Below, one piece after another: positions 8,748-17,220 of a stretch of DNA of 64,000 nucleotides (the first letter of the stretch is position 1; every line of letters begins with the position of its first letter). The position numbers were made by a program, and so were the translations under genes. This DNA is from Pedobacter ghigonis (GTDB taxonomy: Bacteria; Bacteroidota; Bacteroidia; Sphingobacteriales; Sphingobacteriaceae), in the NCBI RefSeq assembly GCF_903166585.1, contig NZ_CAESCM010000010.1, positions 1 through 64,000 on the forward strand, written 5' to 3'. Under the pieces are notes generated by a model, which was given only the letters and a program-made list of their open reading frames with translations, did not search any database and was not told the origin of the DNA.

Positions 8748-9611
8748 ATGGAAAATATCGCAGAGATAAGTGCTTTAGTAAAATTGCTGGATGATCCTGA
8801 CGAGGAAGTGTACCACCATGTAGAGAAAAAACTGCTGGAATATGGTGGTGAGGTAATCCATTTTTTAGAAAATGCCTGGGAACAATCGTTCGATGGCCTG
8901 ATGCAGGAACGCATCGAAAATATTGTTCATCAAATTCAGTTTAAAACCGTTAAAGAAGATTTAAACCTTTGGTATTTAAGTGGTGCCTTCGATTTATTGC
9001 AGGGCGCGCTGATTATTAACCGCTACCAATACCCCGATTTGGATGAGCAAAAGGTAATTAACCAGATCGAAGACATAAAAAGGGATATTTGGCTGGGCCT
9101 GCAATATGAAATGAGCTCGGTTGAGAAAGTAAAACTGATTAACCACGTTTTATACCAGCAATACGGTTTTGGGGGTAACACCAAGAACCATCACGATCCA
9201 CAAAACTCTTACCTCAATCAGGTACTGGAAAGCAAAAAAGGCAACCAGATTTCTTTGGCGATCATTTATTCGACCCTGGCCCAAAAGTTAGATTTGCCAG
9301 TGTACGGTATTAATTTGCCGCAGCATTTTATTTTAGGCTATATAGACGATAGCAAGCAGGAAGGTACCGAATATGGTGTGCTTTTCTATATCAATGCCTT
9401 TAACCGGGGCAATATTTTTGGCAAACACGATGTAGATCAGTTTTTACGTCAGCTTAACCTCGAAGCTTTGCCCGAGTATTACAAACCTTGCAGTAATACC
9501 GACATCATCCGTCGGGTAATCAGAAACCTGATTTCGGCTTACGAAAATGCAGGGGCAACAGAAAAGGTTGCCGAATTAAATGAATTACAAAATATCTTAG
9601 CAGAAAAATAG
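8748..9611 (+). CDS. SirB1-type transglutaminase-like protein
   Basis: 287 residues. The N-terminal ~80 residues are helical and acidic (HEAT-like: VKLLDDPDEEVYHHVEKKLLEYG). The central part matches the SirB1/transglutaminase-like family: HVLYQQYGFGGN, SYLNQVLESKKGNQISLAIIY and LDLPVYGINLPQHFILGY. The catalytic-like Cys of true transglutaminases is not evident in the usual place (SLAII instead of a Cys), so enzyme activity is doubtful. The start ATG at 8748 is the first in frame. Family members are widespread and mostly uncharacterised; no pathway is implied here. Confidence 0.8.
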   Translation: MENIAEISALVKLLDDPDEEVYHHVEKKLLEYGGEVIHFLENAWEQSFDGLMQERIENIVHQIQFKTVKEDLNLWYLSGAFDLLQGALIINRYQYPDLDEQKVINQIEDIKRDIWLGLQYEMSSVEKVKLINHVLYQQYGFGGNTKNHHDPQNSYLNQVLESKKGNQISLAIIYSTLAQKLDLPVYGINLPQHFILGYIDDSKQEGTEYGVLFYINAFNRGNIFGKHDVDQFLRQLNLEALPEYYKPCSNTDIIRRVIRNLISAYENAGATEKVAELNELQNILAEK

Positions 9612-9630
9612 CCTTTAAATCCCTTAGCCT

Positions 9631-10743
9631 GTGTACAAAAAGATCTGTAACCTATCCAAAATTTGCCTGTTAATGGCATTATTTTTTTTCACCGGCAGCC
9701 TAAAAGCGCAAAAAACAGTTAAACCCAACGTTATTGCTTACTACACTGGTCAGGGAGGATCGGTTATTGACAGTTTTCCGATTGAGAAAATAAGTCACCT
9801 GATTTACAGCTTCGGGCATTTAAGAGGGGATAGTTTAAACATCAGATCGGCCAAAGATTCGGCTTTGATTGCGAAAATGGTCGAGCTGAAAAAACGTAAT
9901 CCCGATTTAAAAATAATGATAGCCATGGGTGGCTGGAGTGCCTGCAAAGACTGTTCGGAAGTATTCAGCAGAAACGAAGGCCGGAAAACATTTGCCAAAA
10001 CTACCAAAGCACTTTTAGATTTTTTTAAGGCCGACGGTATAGATATCGATTGGGAATACCCTGCAGTTTTAGGTTACCCCGGACACAGGTACACGCCTGA
10101 AGACAAACATAACTTTACTTTGTTGATTAAGGAATTAAGGAACAAGCTCGGCAAAAAAGCCGAAATTAGTTTTGCCGCCGGAGGTACTCAAAACTGTATC
10201 GATTCTTGTTTTGAATGGGATAAAGTAATGCCGCTGGTAAACCGGGTTAATGTAATGAGTTACGATCTGGTAAGCGGTTATGCTACGGTAAGCGGCCATC
10301 ATACGCCTTTATACTCTACAGATAAACAACAGCTATCGGCCGACTATGCCGTAAAATCGTTAATTGGTTTGGGTGTACCTGCACATAAAATAGCGCTTGG
10401 TGCTGCATTTTATGCCCGTATTTTCGAAAATACCACCGATGCTAACCAGGGCCTTTACCAACCCACCAAATTTATCCGCGGTGTTTCTTTTAAGAACTTT
10501 AAAACCACCTTTACCGAAGCTGATGGCTATACTTATTATTGGGATGAGGTAGCCAAATCGCCATATTACTACAACCCCAAAAAACTACACCTGGTTACTT
10601 TCGATGATCCCAAATCAATTGATTTAAAAACCAGATATGTTATCGATAAAAAGTTGAACGGCATTATGTTCTGGGAGCTTACAGATGATGCTTATAGCAA
10701 TGGTTTGCTGGATGTAATTGATAAAACGATAAAAGGGATTTAA
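9631..10743 (+). CDS. secreted glycoside hydrolase family 18 chitinase
   Basis: 370 residues from a GTG at 9631 (an internal ATG at 9673 would cut the signal peptide). A signal peptide ends at about residue 26 (LKAQ). The GH18 signature DGIDIDWE is at 135-142, with Glu142 the catalytic acid and Asp140 its partner; MAMGGWS-type and MSYDL motifs (IMIAMGGWSA, VNVMSYDLV) and the closing GIMFWELTDD are also present. These fit hydrolysis of chitin or N-acetylglucosamine glycans by the substrate-assisted mechanism. The protein has no extra binding domain or T9SS tail, so it is likely periplasmic or secreted by the general route. It is 19 bases after the SirB1-like gene. Confidence 0.92.
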   Translation: MYKKICNLSKICLLMALFFFTGSLKAQKTVKPNVIAYYTGQGGSVIDSFPIEKISHLIYSFGHLRGDSLNIRSAKDSALIAKMVELKKRNPDLKIMIAMGGWSACKDCSEVFSRNEGRKTFAKTTKALLDFFKADGIDIDWEYPAVLGYPGHRYTPEDKHNFTLLIKELRNKLGKKAEISFAAGGTQNCIDSCFEWDKVMPLVNRVNVMSYDLVSGYATVSGHHTPLYSTDKQQLSADYAVKSLIGLGVPAHKIALGAAFYARIFENTTDANQGLYQPTKFIRGVSFKNFKTTFTEADGYTYYWDEVAKSPYYYNPKKLHLVTFDDPKSIDLKTRYVIDKKLNGIMFWELTDDAYSNGLLDVIDKTIKGI

Positions 10744-10833
10744 ATCTCAAATTTTGAATGGTTAAATGTTGAGTTCCGAATCAAAAGTCTAATTATTCAA
10801 AATTCAATCACTTATTCCTTCAACATTAATTCA

Positions 10834-11316
10834 CTAGTGCGAAACACCAAAAGTTACCACCCAGTAATTTTGTGCTGTACCTGCACCCGCTTCCTTACTT
10901 TTAGCATCCATCATGGCTTTGCAATGGCTTACGCTGTTTTTCCATGCGGCTACCACTTCATCTGCCCTGCTATAACCTTTGGCCAGGTTTTCTGACCTAA
11001 ATTCACCCGAATAACCGGCATTTACAACACGCTCTTCGGGAGTACCACCTTCAGGCGACAGGTGATCAAAATAGTTTTTCTGCGCCATATCTTTTGCATG
11101 TGCTACTGCAGCATTTTGCAATTGGTTATTGATAGCCAGTTTAGGAACAGGAGGCATGTATTCTACTCCACAATTACATCCACTTTGCCTCAATAAGTTA
11201 ATTTTATCAACCAGCAAAACAACCCCATTTCCTGGCTGAACCACCTCATCCTTTTTACACTGTAGCAATAAAATACCAGACAGTAAAAACCAAAAAATAA
11301 TTAATCCGTTTTTCAT
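10834..11316 (-). CDS. CAP-domain (SCP/PR-1-like) lipoprotein
   Basis: 160 residues from the ATG at 11316; a TTG six codons upstream is less likely because MKNGLIIFWFLLSGILLLQC is a clean lipoprotein signal with Cys20 as the lipidated residue. The CAP domain follows with the usual markers: an N-terminal helix KINLLRQSG, AHAKDMAQKNYFDHLSPEG, SENLAKG, a central WKNSVSHCKAMMD and the final YWVVTFG. The pairs of His and Glu typical of the CAP cavity are visible. Bacterial members are surface or secreted proteins of mostly unknown role. It converges with the chitinase gene; the 90-base gap has an AT-rich dyad (ATTTTGAAT / ATTCAAAAT) that could end both transcripts. Confidence 0.88.
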   Translation of the reverse strand: MKNGLIIFWFLLSGILLLQCKKDEVVQPGNGVVLLVDKINLLRQSGCNCGVEYMPPVPKLAINNQLQNAAVAHAKDMAQKNYFDHLSPEGGTPEERVVNAGYSGEFRSENLAKGYSRADEVVAAWKNSVSHCKAMMDAKSKEAGAGTAQNYWVVTFGVSH

Positions 11317-11387
11317 TTCGATTATATGCAACAAAGGAGGAAACTAAAAAGCTTCCTCCGTAAATAATTTTTGTTCAATATGTTAAT

Positions 11388-11501
11388 AAACTGTTTAAAA
11401 ATTCACTAGTCTATCAGGTGCGTGAGGACACTCACCTGTAGCGGCGCATTGGGCGGCATCTCCACGGCCCATTTGATATTTCGCAGAAATTTAAACAGTT
11501 T
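11388..11501. repeat. 114-bp element with 12-bp perfect terminal inverted repeats and a GC-rich hairpin core
   Basis: AAACTGTTTAAA at 11388-11399 is repeated in inverted form at 11490-11501, directly after the stop codon of the GH16-like gene. Between them lies a GC-richer core with the nested hairpin CAGGTGCGTG...CACTCACCTG (11416-11439). There is no coding capacity. It could be a MITE-like remnant, a dispersed structured repeat, or a long terminator stem; I cannot search for other copies. Confidence 0.5.
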
Positions 11502-12329
11502 CTAAAAGGCACGTTCCCTACCCAGGTAAATATTTTTTCCGGTGTATAAGGTATTGCCACCCGGACCTGGTGAGCCACTATCGCCCTCCATTTGCATGTT
11601 GATAATTAACCACATGGGTTTATTTACCGAATTGCTCATGGTATGTTTGGCTACCCAAACATTATCAATATAATAATGGCAATCTACATCATTAGCGCTC
11701 ACTTTGTTGTACCAACATTTGTAATTGTGGTACGAGCCAGCATTAGAAACCGCTGTAAGTTTGTTTTCCCAACCACCGTCGTAGGTATTTTGCCAGTTGG
11801 TGTTACTCCCTTTAAACTCCATAATATCGCTTTCAGGGGGCCATGAGTTTACGCCTGTAATCCAAAAAGCCGGCCAGGTACCTTTTACGGTTGGTACTGC
11901 AAAATCGCCTGATATGGTATAACTCGGAAACTGATCGTTAATTACGACCTGTTGTTTGGCGTGGCAGGCACCCGAATTGTACCAGATAGCTACATTGGTA
12001 AAGCCATTGGCCGTGCTGTTTCCAGGCGAAGTGGCTAAACGGGTAGCTTTTATGGTAAGTACTCCACCGCTTAACGAAATCTGATTATGGTTTGAAGTAC
12101 TGCCCACCATACGCGCCGAACCGTTATGATCGGTACCCCATGGATAGTTATAATTCCATTTTGCCTCAAAATTAGCATAGCTGGCAAAAGAGTTGCCATC
12201 AATTAATGTTTCCCAGGCTTTTACCTGAGCTTTTTCTGATTGAACTTCTGCCTTCTCTTTTTTACAAGATAAAAGCGCGGTAAACAGGCATACCAATAGC
12301 AGGCACCATTTCATTGTTTCTTTTCTCAT
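11502..12329 (-). CDS. glycoside hydrolase family 16-like lipoprotein
   Basis: 275 residues from the ATG at 12329 (MRKETMKW...); the signal ends in TALLSC, giving a lipidated Cys22. A GTG 15 codons upstream is rejected because it would bury the signal. The catalytic signature ESDIMEF (Glu166, Asp168, Glu171) fits the GH16 pattern ExDxxE, and flanking TWPAFWITG and WGTDHNG-type segments fit the jelly-roll of beta-glucanase-like enzymes. It probably retains at the cell surface or periplasm and cleaves a beta-linked polysaccharide; the exact substrate (laminarin, agar, carrageenan or other) is not determined. It is not obviously in an operon with the next lipoprotein gene. Confidence 0.82.
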   Translation of the reverse strand: MRKETMKWCLLLVCLFTALLSCKKEKAEVQSEKAQVKAWETLIDGNSFASYANFEAKWNYNYPWGTDHNGSARMVGSTSNHNQISLSGGVLTIKATRLATSPGNSTANGFTNVAIWYNSGACHAKQQVVINDQFPSYTISGDFAVPTVKGTWPAFWITGVNSWPPESDIMEFKGSNTNWQNTYDGGWENKLTAVSNAGSYHNYKCWYNKVSANDVDCHYYIDNVWVAKHTMSNSVNKPMWLIINMQMEGDSGSPGPGGNTLYTGKNIYLGRERAF

Positions 12330-12715
12330 TTTTTTTGAATTAGGTAAATATTTGGTTAATTGTAAAGACTTCACTCCTGACCTTAACCAGATAAAAACCT
12401 GAAATACAGCAAGATTAATAGCCTAAAACTATAAATTCGCTTGTACTTTAATCCTGTAATTTGGTTAGATCATTGCAGCACATCAGGCCTAATACCGACG
12501 CGCTTGTAAGCAAATCTATACAGACTACTACTAAAAAATGAGGGACTAAATAGTAAAAATAGAGTGGTAAAATGAGCGTTTTTACCCGATTTCGCCAATA
12601 AAACCGGATAACCATGTTCTTTAAACCATTATCAGCTACGCCAGGTTGCATAGCTTGTATAAAACAAAAGCCTGAACATAAATGATGATCAGGGCTCTCA
12701 ACAATTGTGTAAAAT
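12330..12715. other. 386-base gap without a supported gene
   Basis: AT-rich. A 67-codon minus-strand reading frame here has no recognisable features and I leave it out. The right end holds the terminator listed at 12661-12695. A small dyad GGTAAAA...TTTTTACC lies near 12561-12582. The rest is probably the upstream region of the GH16-like gene. Confidence 0.5.
12661..12695 (-). terminator. rho-independent terminator after the 12716-13519 lipoprotein gene
   Basis: On the minus strand a GCCCTGA...TCAGGC stem (12695-12689 with 12675-12670, one bulge) is followed by TTTTGTTTT. Confidence 0.7.
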
Positions 12716-13519
12716 TTATTTACAGTTATAAGTTAAACTAAAGGATGCTGTAGACTCATCTGTTGTGCTTCCGCCCATTTTTGTTTGAGTTTTGATAACA
12801 ATTGATGTTGCATTCCCCTTAGCATCAAAAGCATATGTATATTCCTGAACATCCACAAGAACAGAATTAGTTGAACTTGTAACCGATTTCTTAAGTACAT
12901 TTTTGGATGCTTTCCCAAAGTAATTACCAGGTAAATAATCTACAATAGTCGAAAGCGGATCAGCCATCTCGTAAGCATTTACCGCAACTTCACCCGAATA
13001 TTCATAAGTGCTTGTTTCCACACTTCCATCCTCGGCATAGGTTACTTTTGTTTGTGCCAAATTACCACCTGTGTAGCTAAGTTCGGCAGTAGAATTCAGG
13101 CTATTTCCTAAATAGCTTTTAACAACTGTTAAATAACCATCTGCATTATAAGTGTAGTTTCTCGTGGCGCTTACACCAGGAAAAAAATCGGACATATAGC
13201 TGGAAACAGCTTTCCCGTTTGCCAGAGTGAGTTCTGTTTTCTCGCCACTTTCGAGCGTGCCGGTAATTTTTGTAGTAGAATAGGTATAAACCATGGTTTC
13301 ACCATCACTGGTTGCACTGATTAATTTACCTGAAGCATCATATTTATAGCTGATTGTAAACTCGCCCAATACACCAAGGTCGGTTTTTAAGCTGGCCAGT
13401 TTACAACCATTTCCTCCATTCGGATCGGGAAAGGCATTCCAGTCAATTTCTTTTTTACAACTTGCTATAGTAAGAATAGCAACAAGAGATACCATCAGGT
13501 ATTTCACCGTTTTTTGCAT
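12716..13519 (-). CDS. lipoprotein with YD/DUF4595-like beta repeats
   Basis: 267 residues with a lipoprotein signal (LTIASC, Cys21). The mature part is beta-strand rich with repeating YxYDASGK / YTYNADGYLTVV / YTYAFDAKGN elements like those of RHS/YD and DUF4595-type Bacteroidota lipoproteins. I do not recognise a function; it is probably a cell-surface or periplasmic protein. It lies 39 bases after the esterase gene and ends in its own terminator, so it may be the last gene of a prfB-esterase-lipoprotein unit. Confidence 0.75.
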   Translation of the reverse strand: MQKTVKYLMVSLVAILTIASCKKEIDWNAFPDPNGGNGCKLASLKTDLGVLGEFTISYKYDASGKLISATSDGETMVYTYSTTKITGTLESGEKTELTLANGKAVSSYMSDFFPGVSATRNYTYNADGYLTVVKSYLGNSLNSTAELSYTGGNLAQTKVTYAEDGSVETSTYEYSGEVAVNAYEMADPLSTIVDYLPGNYFGKASKNVLKKSVTSSTNSVLVDVQEYTYAFDAKGNATSIVIKTQTKMGGSTTDESTASFSLTYNCK

Positions 13520-13558
13520 GGTGTTTTAAATTAAGAGGTTAAAATATCAGCAAAGATA

Positions 13559-14473
13559 TTAAAATTTCTCTTTCTTCATCCAGTTACTCAACAGGTTAAA
13601 CCAATCTACATCCGAAGTTTTATTGATCAGGCCAAATCCATGTCCGCCGTTTTCGTACAAATAGATCTCGCTATCAACCTTATGTTGTTTTAATGCTTCG
13701 TTCATTAGAACACTATTGGCATAGGGTACTGCTTTATCATCTTTTGCATGCACAAAGAAAACCGGAGGTGTATTCTTATTTACATGCTTATTTGCCGAAA
13801 AATAATGTTTTAAACTATCAGCTGGATTAGCGCCTAACAGGTTTTTCATAGTCCCTGCATGTACTGATTCCTCAAAGCTGATAACCGGATAAATCAGGGC
13901 AGCAAAGCTAGGTCTTAAGTTTAATTTTTCAGGATTGGCAATTTTAAGATCGTTGTAATGGGCTACCAGCGTAGAAGCAAAATGTCCACCCGCCGAAAAT
14001 CCCATTATCCCTAACCTATTGGCTTTAATTCCGTACTTTTTTGCATTTTTCTTGACCAGATAAATGGCCTGTTGTGCATCCTGTAGCGGCCCATAGGTTT
14101 TATCAATCATTATTTCATCGCTCGGCAAACGATATTTCAATACAAAAGCAGTTACACCAATGGCATTAAAACGTTTGGCAACATCGGTTCCTTCGTGACT
14201 AAAAGCCAAAGCACCATAACCACCACCTGGGCAAATAATTACAGCTGTTCCGGTTGCAATTTCTTTTGGTGCAACAAAAACCGTCATGGTAGGTACCGAT
14301 ACTTTGGTAATGCTCAGCGTACCGTTGCTGCGTACTTCGGTATGTTCGGCATAGGTTGACGGTGTAGTTTTTGCTCCCGGAATATCGCCTGCGTATAAAG
14401 GAATTACTTCTTGTGCTCCAGAATAGTTAACAGCCATGAACAGTGTGATGATTAAGGTGACGAACTTTGTCAT
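13559..14473 (-). CDS. secreted alpha/beta hydrolase, acetylxylan-esterase-like
   Basis: 304 residues with a signal peptide (~1-20). The nucleophile elbow GFSAGG places Ser160; the likely acid is Asp246 in HAKDDKAVP and the base His278 in NGGHGFG. The oxyanion segment CPGGGYGALAFSHEG (81-95) is typical of the BD-FAE/esterase family that deacetylates xylan or related glycans. It lies 9 bases downstream of prfB on the same strand, which is probably coincidental operon packing and not a functional link. With the chitinase and GH16-like genes nearby it adds to a polysaccharide-degrading flavour of this region. Confidence 0.85.
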   Translation of the reverse strand: MTKFVTLIITLFMAVNYSGAQEVIPLYAGDIPGAKTTPSTYAEHTEVRSNGTLSITKVSVPTMTVFVAPKEIATGTAVIICPGGGYGALAFSHEGTDVAKRFNAIGVTAFVLKYRLPSDEIMIDKTYGPLQDAQQAIYLVKKNAKKYGIKANRLGIMGFSAGGHFASTLVAHYNDLKIANPEKLNLRPSFAALIYPVISFEESVHAGTMKNLLGANPADSLKHYFSANKHVNKNTPPVFFVHAKDDKAVPYANSVLMNEALKQHKVDSEIYLYENGGHGFGLINKTSDVDWFNLLSNWMKKEKF

Positions 14474-14482
14474 TTTCTTGAA

Positions 14483-15557
14483 TTAAAATTCCATTAAATA
14501 TGCTTTCAAAAAGTCGTTGATATCGCCATTTAAAACAGCATCGGGATTGGAAGTCTGATAGTTGGTACGGTGATCTTTCACACGTCTGTCGTCTAAAACA
14601 TAACTCCTGATCTGCGAACCCCACTCTATCTTTTTCTTCGATCCCTCTACCGCAGCAATGGCTTCGTTACGCTTGCGTTCTTCAATTTCGAATAACTGCG
14701 ATTTAAGCAAACGAATGGCATTTTCTTTATTCTGCAACTGTGATCGCGACTCCTGATTTTTAATAATAATGCCCGATGGTTTGTGGTACAAACGTACTGC
14801 CGTTTCAACCTTGTTTACGTTTTGTCCGCCGGCACCACCAGCCCTAAAGGTTTCAAACTCAATATCGGCCGGGTTAATGTCAATCTGAATGGTATCATCA
14901 ACCAGGGGATAAACATATACCGATGCAAACGAAGTATGTCTTCGCGCGTTCGAATCGAAAGGAGATATCCGCACCAAACGGTGAACCCCATTTTCGCCTT
15001 TTAGGTAGCCATAAGAGAAATCGCCGTCAAACTGAAGTGTTACGGATTTAATCCCCGCAATCTCCCCTTCCTGACTATCCTGTTCGGTAATTTTATAGCC
15101 GTTTTTCTCACCCCACATCAGGTACATCCGCATCAGCATGTAAGCCCAATCGCAACTTTCGGTACCACCGGCACCAGCAGTAATCTGCATTACAGCCGAA
15201 AGCTGATCTTCTTTACTGCGCAGCATATTTTTAAGTTCCAGATCTTCTACAGCCTGTTTACTGATTTCGAATTGATCTTTCATTTCGGCTTCCGAAGCAT
15301 CTCCGGATTGGAAAAAATCGAACATCACAGCTCCATCCTCAACCGCATTATGGGTTTGGTTAAAGCCATCAGTCCACTTTTTCTTTGCACTTATTTCTGC
15401 AAGTATTTTTTCTGCTTTTTTAGGGTCGTCCCAGAAATCGGGCGCCATGGTTAATTTTTCTTCTTCGCGAATGGCGTAAAGTAGCTCATCAACGTCAAAG
15501 ATACCTCCTTAGAGACGTTACTCTGTCCCTTAAATCCTGAATCTGTTCTTTGGTCAT
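14483..15557 (-). CDS. prfB: peptide chain release factor 2, expressed by programmed +1 frameshift
   Basis: The true gene starts at the ATG at 15557: 20 codons ([20 protein letters not shown]) end in an in-frame TGA at 15497-15495; slipping +1 at CTT-TGA-C gives ...[17 protein letters not shown] and continues in the main frame to 14483, 357 residues in all. Reading only from the ATG at 15448 gives 321 residues and lacks the N-terminus. RF2 markers are the SPF tripeptide in [13 protein letters not shown] and the GGQ loop in [21 protein letters not shown]2 ends translation at UGA and UAA; low RF2 favours the frameshift, giving autoregulation. A TATATTTG -7 box (15569-15562) ends 4 bases before the ATG, so the mRNA may be leaderless. 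Confidence 0.96.
15494..15509 (-). promoter_or_regulatory. prfB: RF2 programmed +1 frameshift site
   Basis: The minus strand reads AGGAGGTATCTTTGAC: an internal Shine-Dalgarno-like AGGAGG (15509-15504), three bases, the slippery CTT and the UGA C stop context. It matches the classical bacterial prfB recoding signal, differing from the E. coli one by a single base (AGGGGG there, from memory). It is notable because Bacteroidota genes rarely use Shine-Dalgarno pairing for initiation. Confidence 0.96.
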
Positions 15558-15616
15558 GAAACAAATATAGCAACTTTTTAATCTCTCTTTTGCAGTAAAA
15601 GATTGCTATATAGTTT

Positions 15617-15675
15617 CATTGTTGAATTGTTAGGTATATGCAGGTAACAATTGGGCAATTAACAATTCAACAATG
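15617..15675. repeat. 16-bp perfect inverted repeat upstream of prfB
   Basis: CATTGTTGAATTGTTA (15617-15632) and its exact complement (15660-15675) flank a 27-base loop. No T-run follows on either strand. The rest of the 15558-15792 gap is made of word-like repeats: TTAACCGATTAACC at 15711-15724 is the complement of 36843-36856, and CAGTTTGCA occurs twice near 15731-15752. Confidence 0.6.
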
Positions 15676-15792
15676 ACGAACGAATCAACAAGTTTAACGA
15701 TTGAAACCAGTTAACCGATTAACCTCTATACAGTTTGCAATATGCAGTTTGCAGTCCCTAATGAACTAATGACTATTGAACGAATGAACGAC

Positions 15793-17097
15793 TTACTTCT
15801 TCATTCCCATATAATCAAGCGTTAGATTAGCCAGCAACTTCACCCCTAAAATAAAGCCGCTTTCATCGAGATAAAAATCGGGGGTATGGTGCGAAGGTGC
15901 TTTTAAAGGATCGTTACCTTTAGGCATGCCTCCTAAAAACACAAACAAGCCCGGTATTTTTTCCTGAAAGAAAGAAAAATCTTCGGCACCTGTAACAGGT
16001 GGTTTCAGCTTTACATGCTCTTTACCTGCGGTTAACTGCATGCTTGGCAGCATTTTTTCGGTAAGTGCAATGTTGTTAAAGGTAACCGGATAATGGTTAC
16101 TGTAAGGAATCTTTACCACAGCGGTTGCTCCGCCGGCCTCAGCAGTTTTAGTGGCAATGGTTTTAATCCGCTCAATAAACATCGCTTCATCCTCCTTACT
16201 GAAATTACGCACTGTACCCAGCATCTCTACTTTTTCGGGTATGATATTAGAACGTACACCACCATTAATTGCACCTATAGTTACTACACCTGGATTTTCG
16301 GTTACATTTAAATTGCGGCTTACAATGGTTTGCAGGTTGTTGATAATCTGCGCAGAAATTACCACCGGGTCGATACTGCTCCACGGATAAGCACCGTGTG
16401 CCTGCTTACCGGTAACCGTAATTTTCATATCGTTTACAGCGGCCATTGTTCCGCCGGGGCGGTAAGTTACATCGCCCACTTCAGTTTGAGAATTAATATG
16501 CAGACCAAAAATCACATCTACTTTAGGATTTTCCAATACACCTTCTTTGATCATTAGTGCTGCCCCGCCTTCATCTCCTTCGGGCACCCCCTCTTCGGCA
16601 GGCTGAAATATAAATTTCACCGTTCCCTGAATATCTTTTTGCATACCAGCCAAAACCTCGGCAACGCCCATTAAAATAGCCATATGACTATCGTGCCCAC
16701 AGGCATGCATTACGCCTACCTCTTGCCCGTTATATTGAGTTTTTACTTTTGATGCAAAAGGCACATCTACCCGTTCGGTAACAGGAAGGCCATCCATATC
16801 GGCCCGTAGTGCTACAACCGGTCCGGGTTTGCCTCCTTTCAAAATACCCACCACGCCGGTTTTGGCTACGCCAGTTGTTACTTTAATGCCTAAGGACTCC
16901 AGATGTTTAGCAATTATACCTGCTGTTCGTACTTCGGTATTGCCCAGTTCAGGGTGTTCATGAAAGTCACGTCGCCAGTTAATCACCTTCTGTTCAAGCG
17001 CGTCGGCTTTTTTAGCGACAGCATGTCGCAAGGTTGAATTTTGAGCAGCAGCATTTAAGGCAAATAACGAAAGGCCGATCAGGTATAGTTTCTTCAT
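15793..17097 (-). CDS. M20-family amidohydrolase (HipO/AbgB-like) with signal peptide
   Basis: 434 residues from the ATG at 17097; the reading frame is open 25 codons further but MKKLYLIGLSLFALNAAAQ is a proper signal peptide, so the protein is exported. Metal and active-site motifs of M20D peptidases are present: DFHEHPELG, ALRADMDGLPV, MHACGHDSHMAIL, FIFQPAEEG and PVTGAEDFSFF. The family hydrolyses N-acyl amino acids such as hippurate, N-acetyl or indoleacetyl conjugates; the substrate here is unknown. A periplasmic location is common for Bacteroidota members. It is followed by the repeat-filled gap before prfB. Confidence 0.9.
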   Translation of the reverse strand: MKKLYLIGLSLFALNAAAQNSTLRHAVAKKADALEQKVINWRRDFHEHPELGNTEVRTAGIIAKHLESLGIKVTTGVAKTGVVGILKGGKPGPVVALRADMDGLPVTERVDVPFASKVKTQYNGQEVGVMHACGHDSHMAILMGVAEVLAGMQKDIQGTVKFIFQPAEEGVPEGDEGGAALMIKEGVLENPKVDVIFGLHINSQTEVGDVTYRPGGTMAAVNDMKITVTGKQAHGAYPWSSIDPVVISAQIINNLQTIVSRNLNVTENPGVVTIGAINGGVRSNIIPEKVEMLGTVRNFSKEDEAMFIERIKTIATKTAEAGGATAVVKIPYSNHYPVTFNNIALTEKMLPSMQLTAGKEHVKLKPPVTGAEDFSFFQEKIPGLFVFLGGMPKGNDPLKAPSHHTPDFYLDESGFILGVKLLANLTLDYMGMKK

Positions 17098-17168
17098 GAA
17101 AATAAATGGTTTAAAGTTTAGCAGCCCTAAGCTAATCAATTTTAAGGAGAGAGGGAATGCAGTGAAAC

Positions 17169-17198
17169 ACAAAAGCCACTCCAGATGTGGAATGGCTT
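17169..17198 (-). terminator. rho-independent terminator after the NHL lipoprotein gene
   Basis: The minus strand reads AAGCCATTCCA-CATC-TGGAGTGGCTT followed by TTG; an 11-bp stem with one mismatch and a 4-base loop. Confidence 0.65.
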
Positions 17199-17220
17199 CT
17201 CATAATAATGTTGAATGCAA

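Noticed and set aside
12448..12651. 67-codon minus-strand frame in the gap upstream of the GH16-like gene
   Set aside because: No domain, no plausible start context; a hydrophobic stretch alone is not enough.
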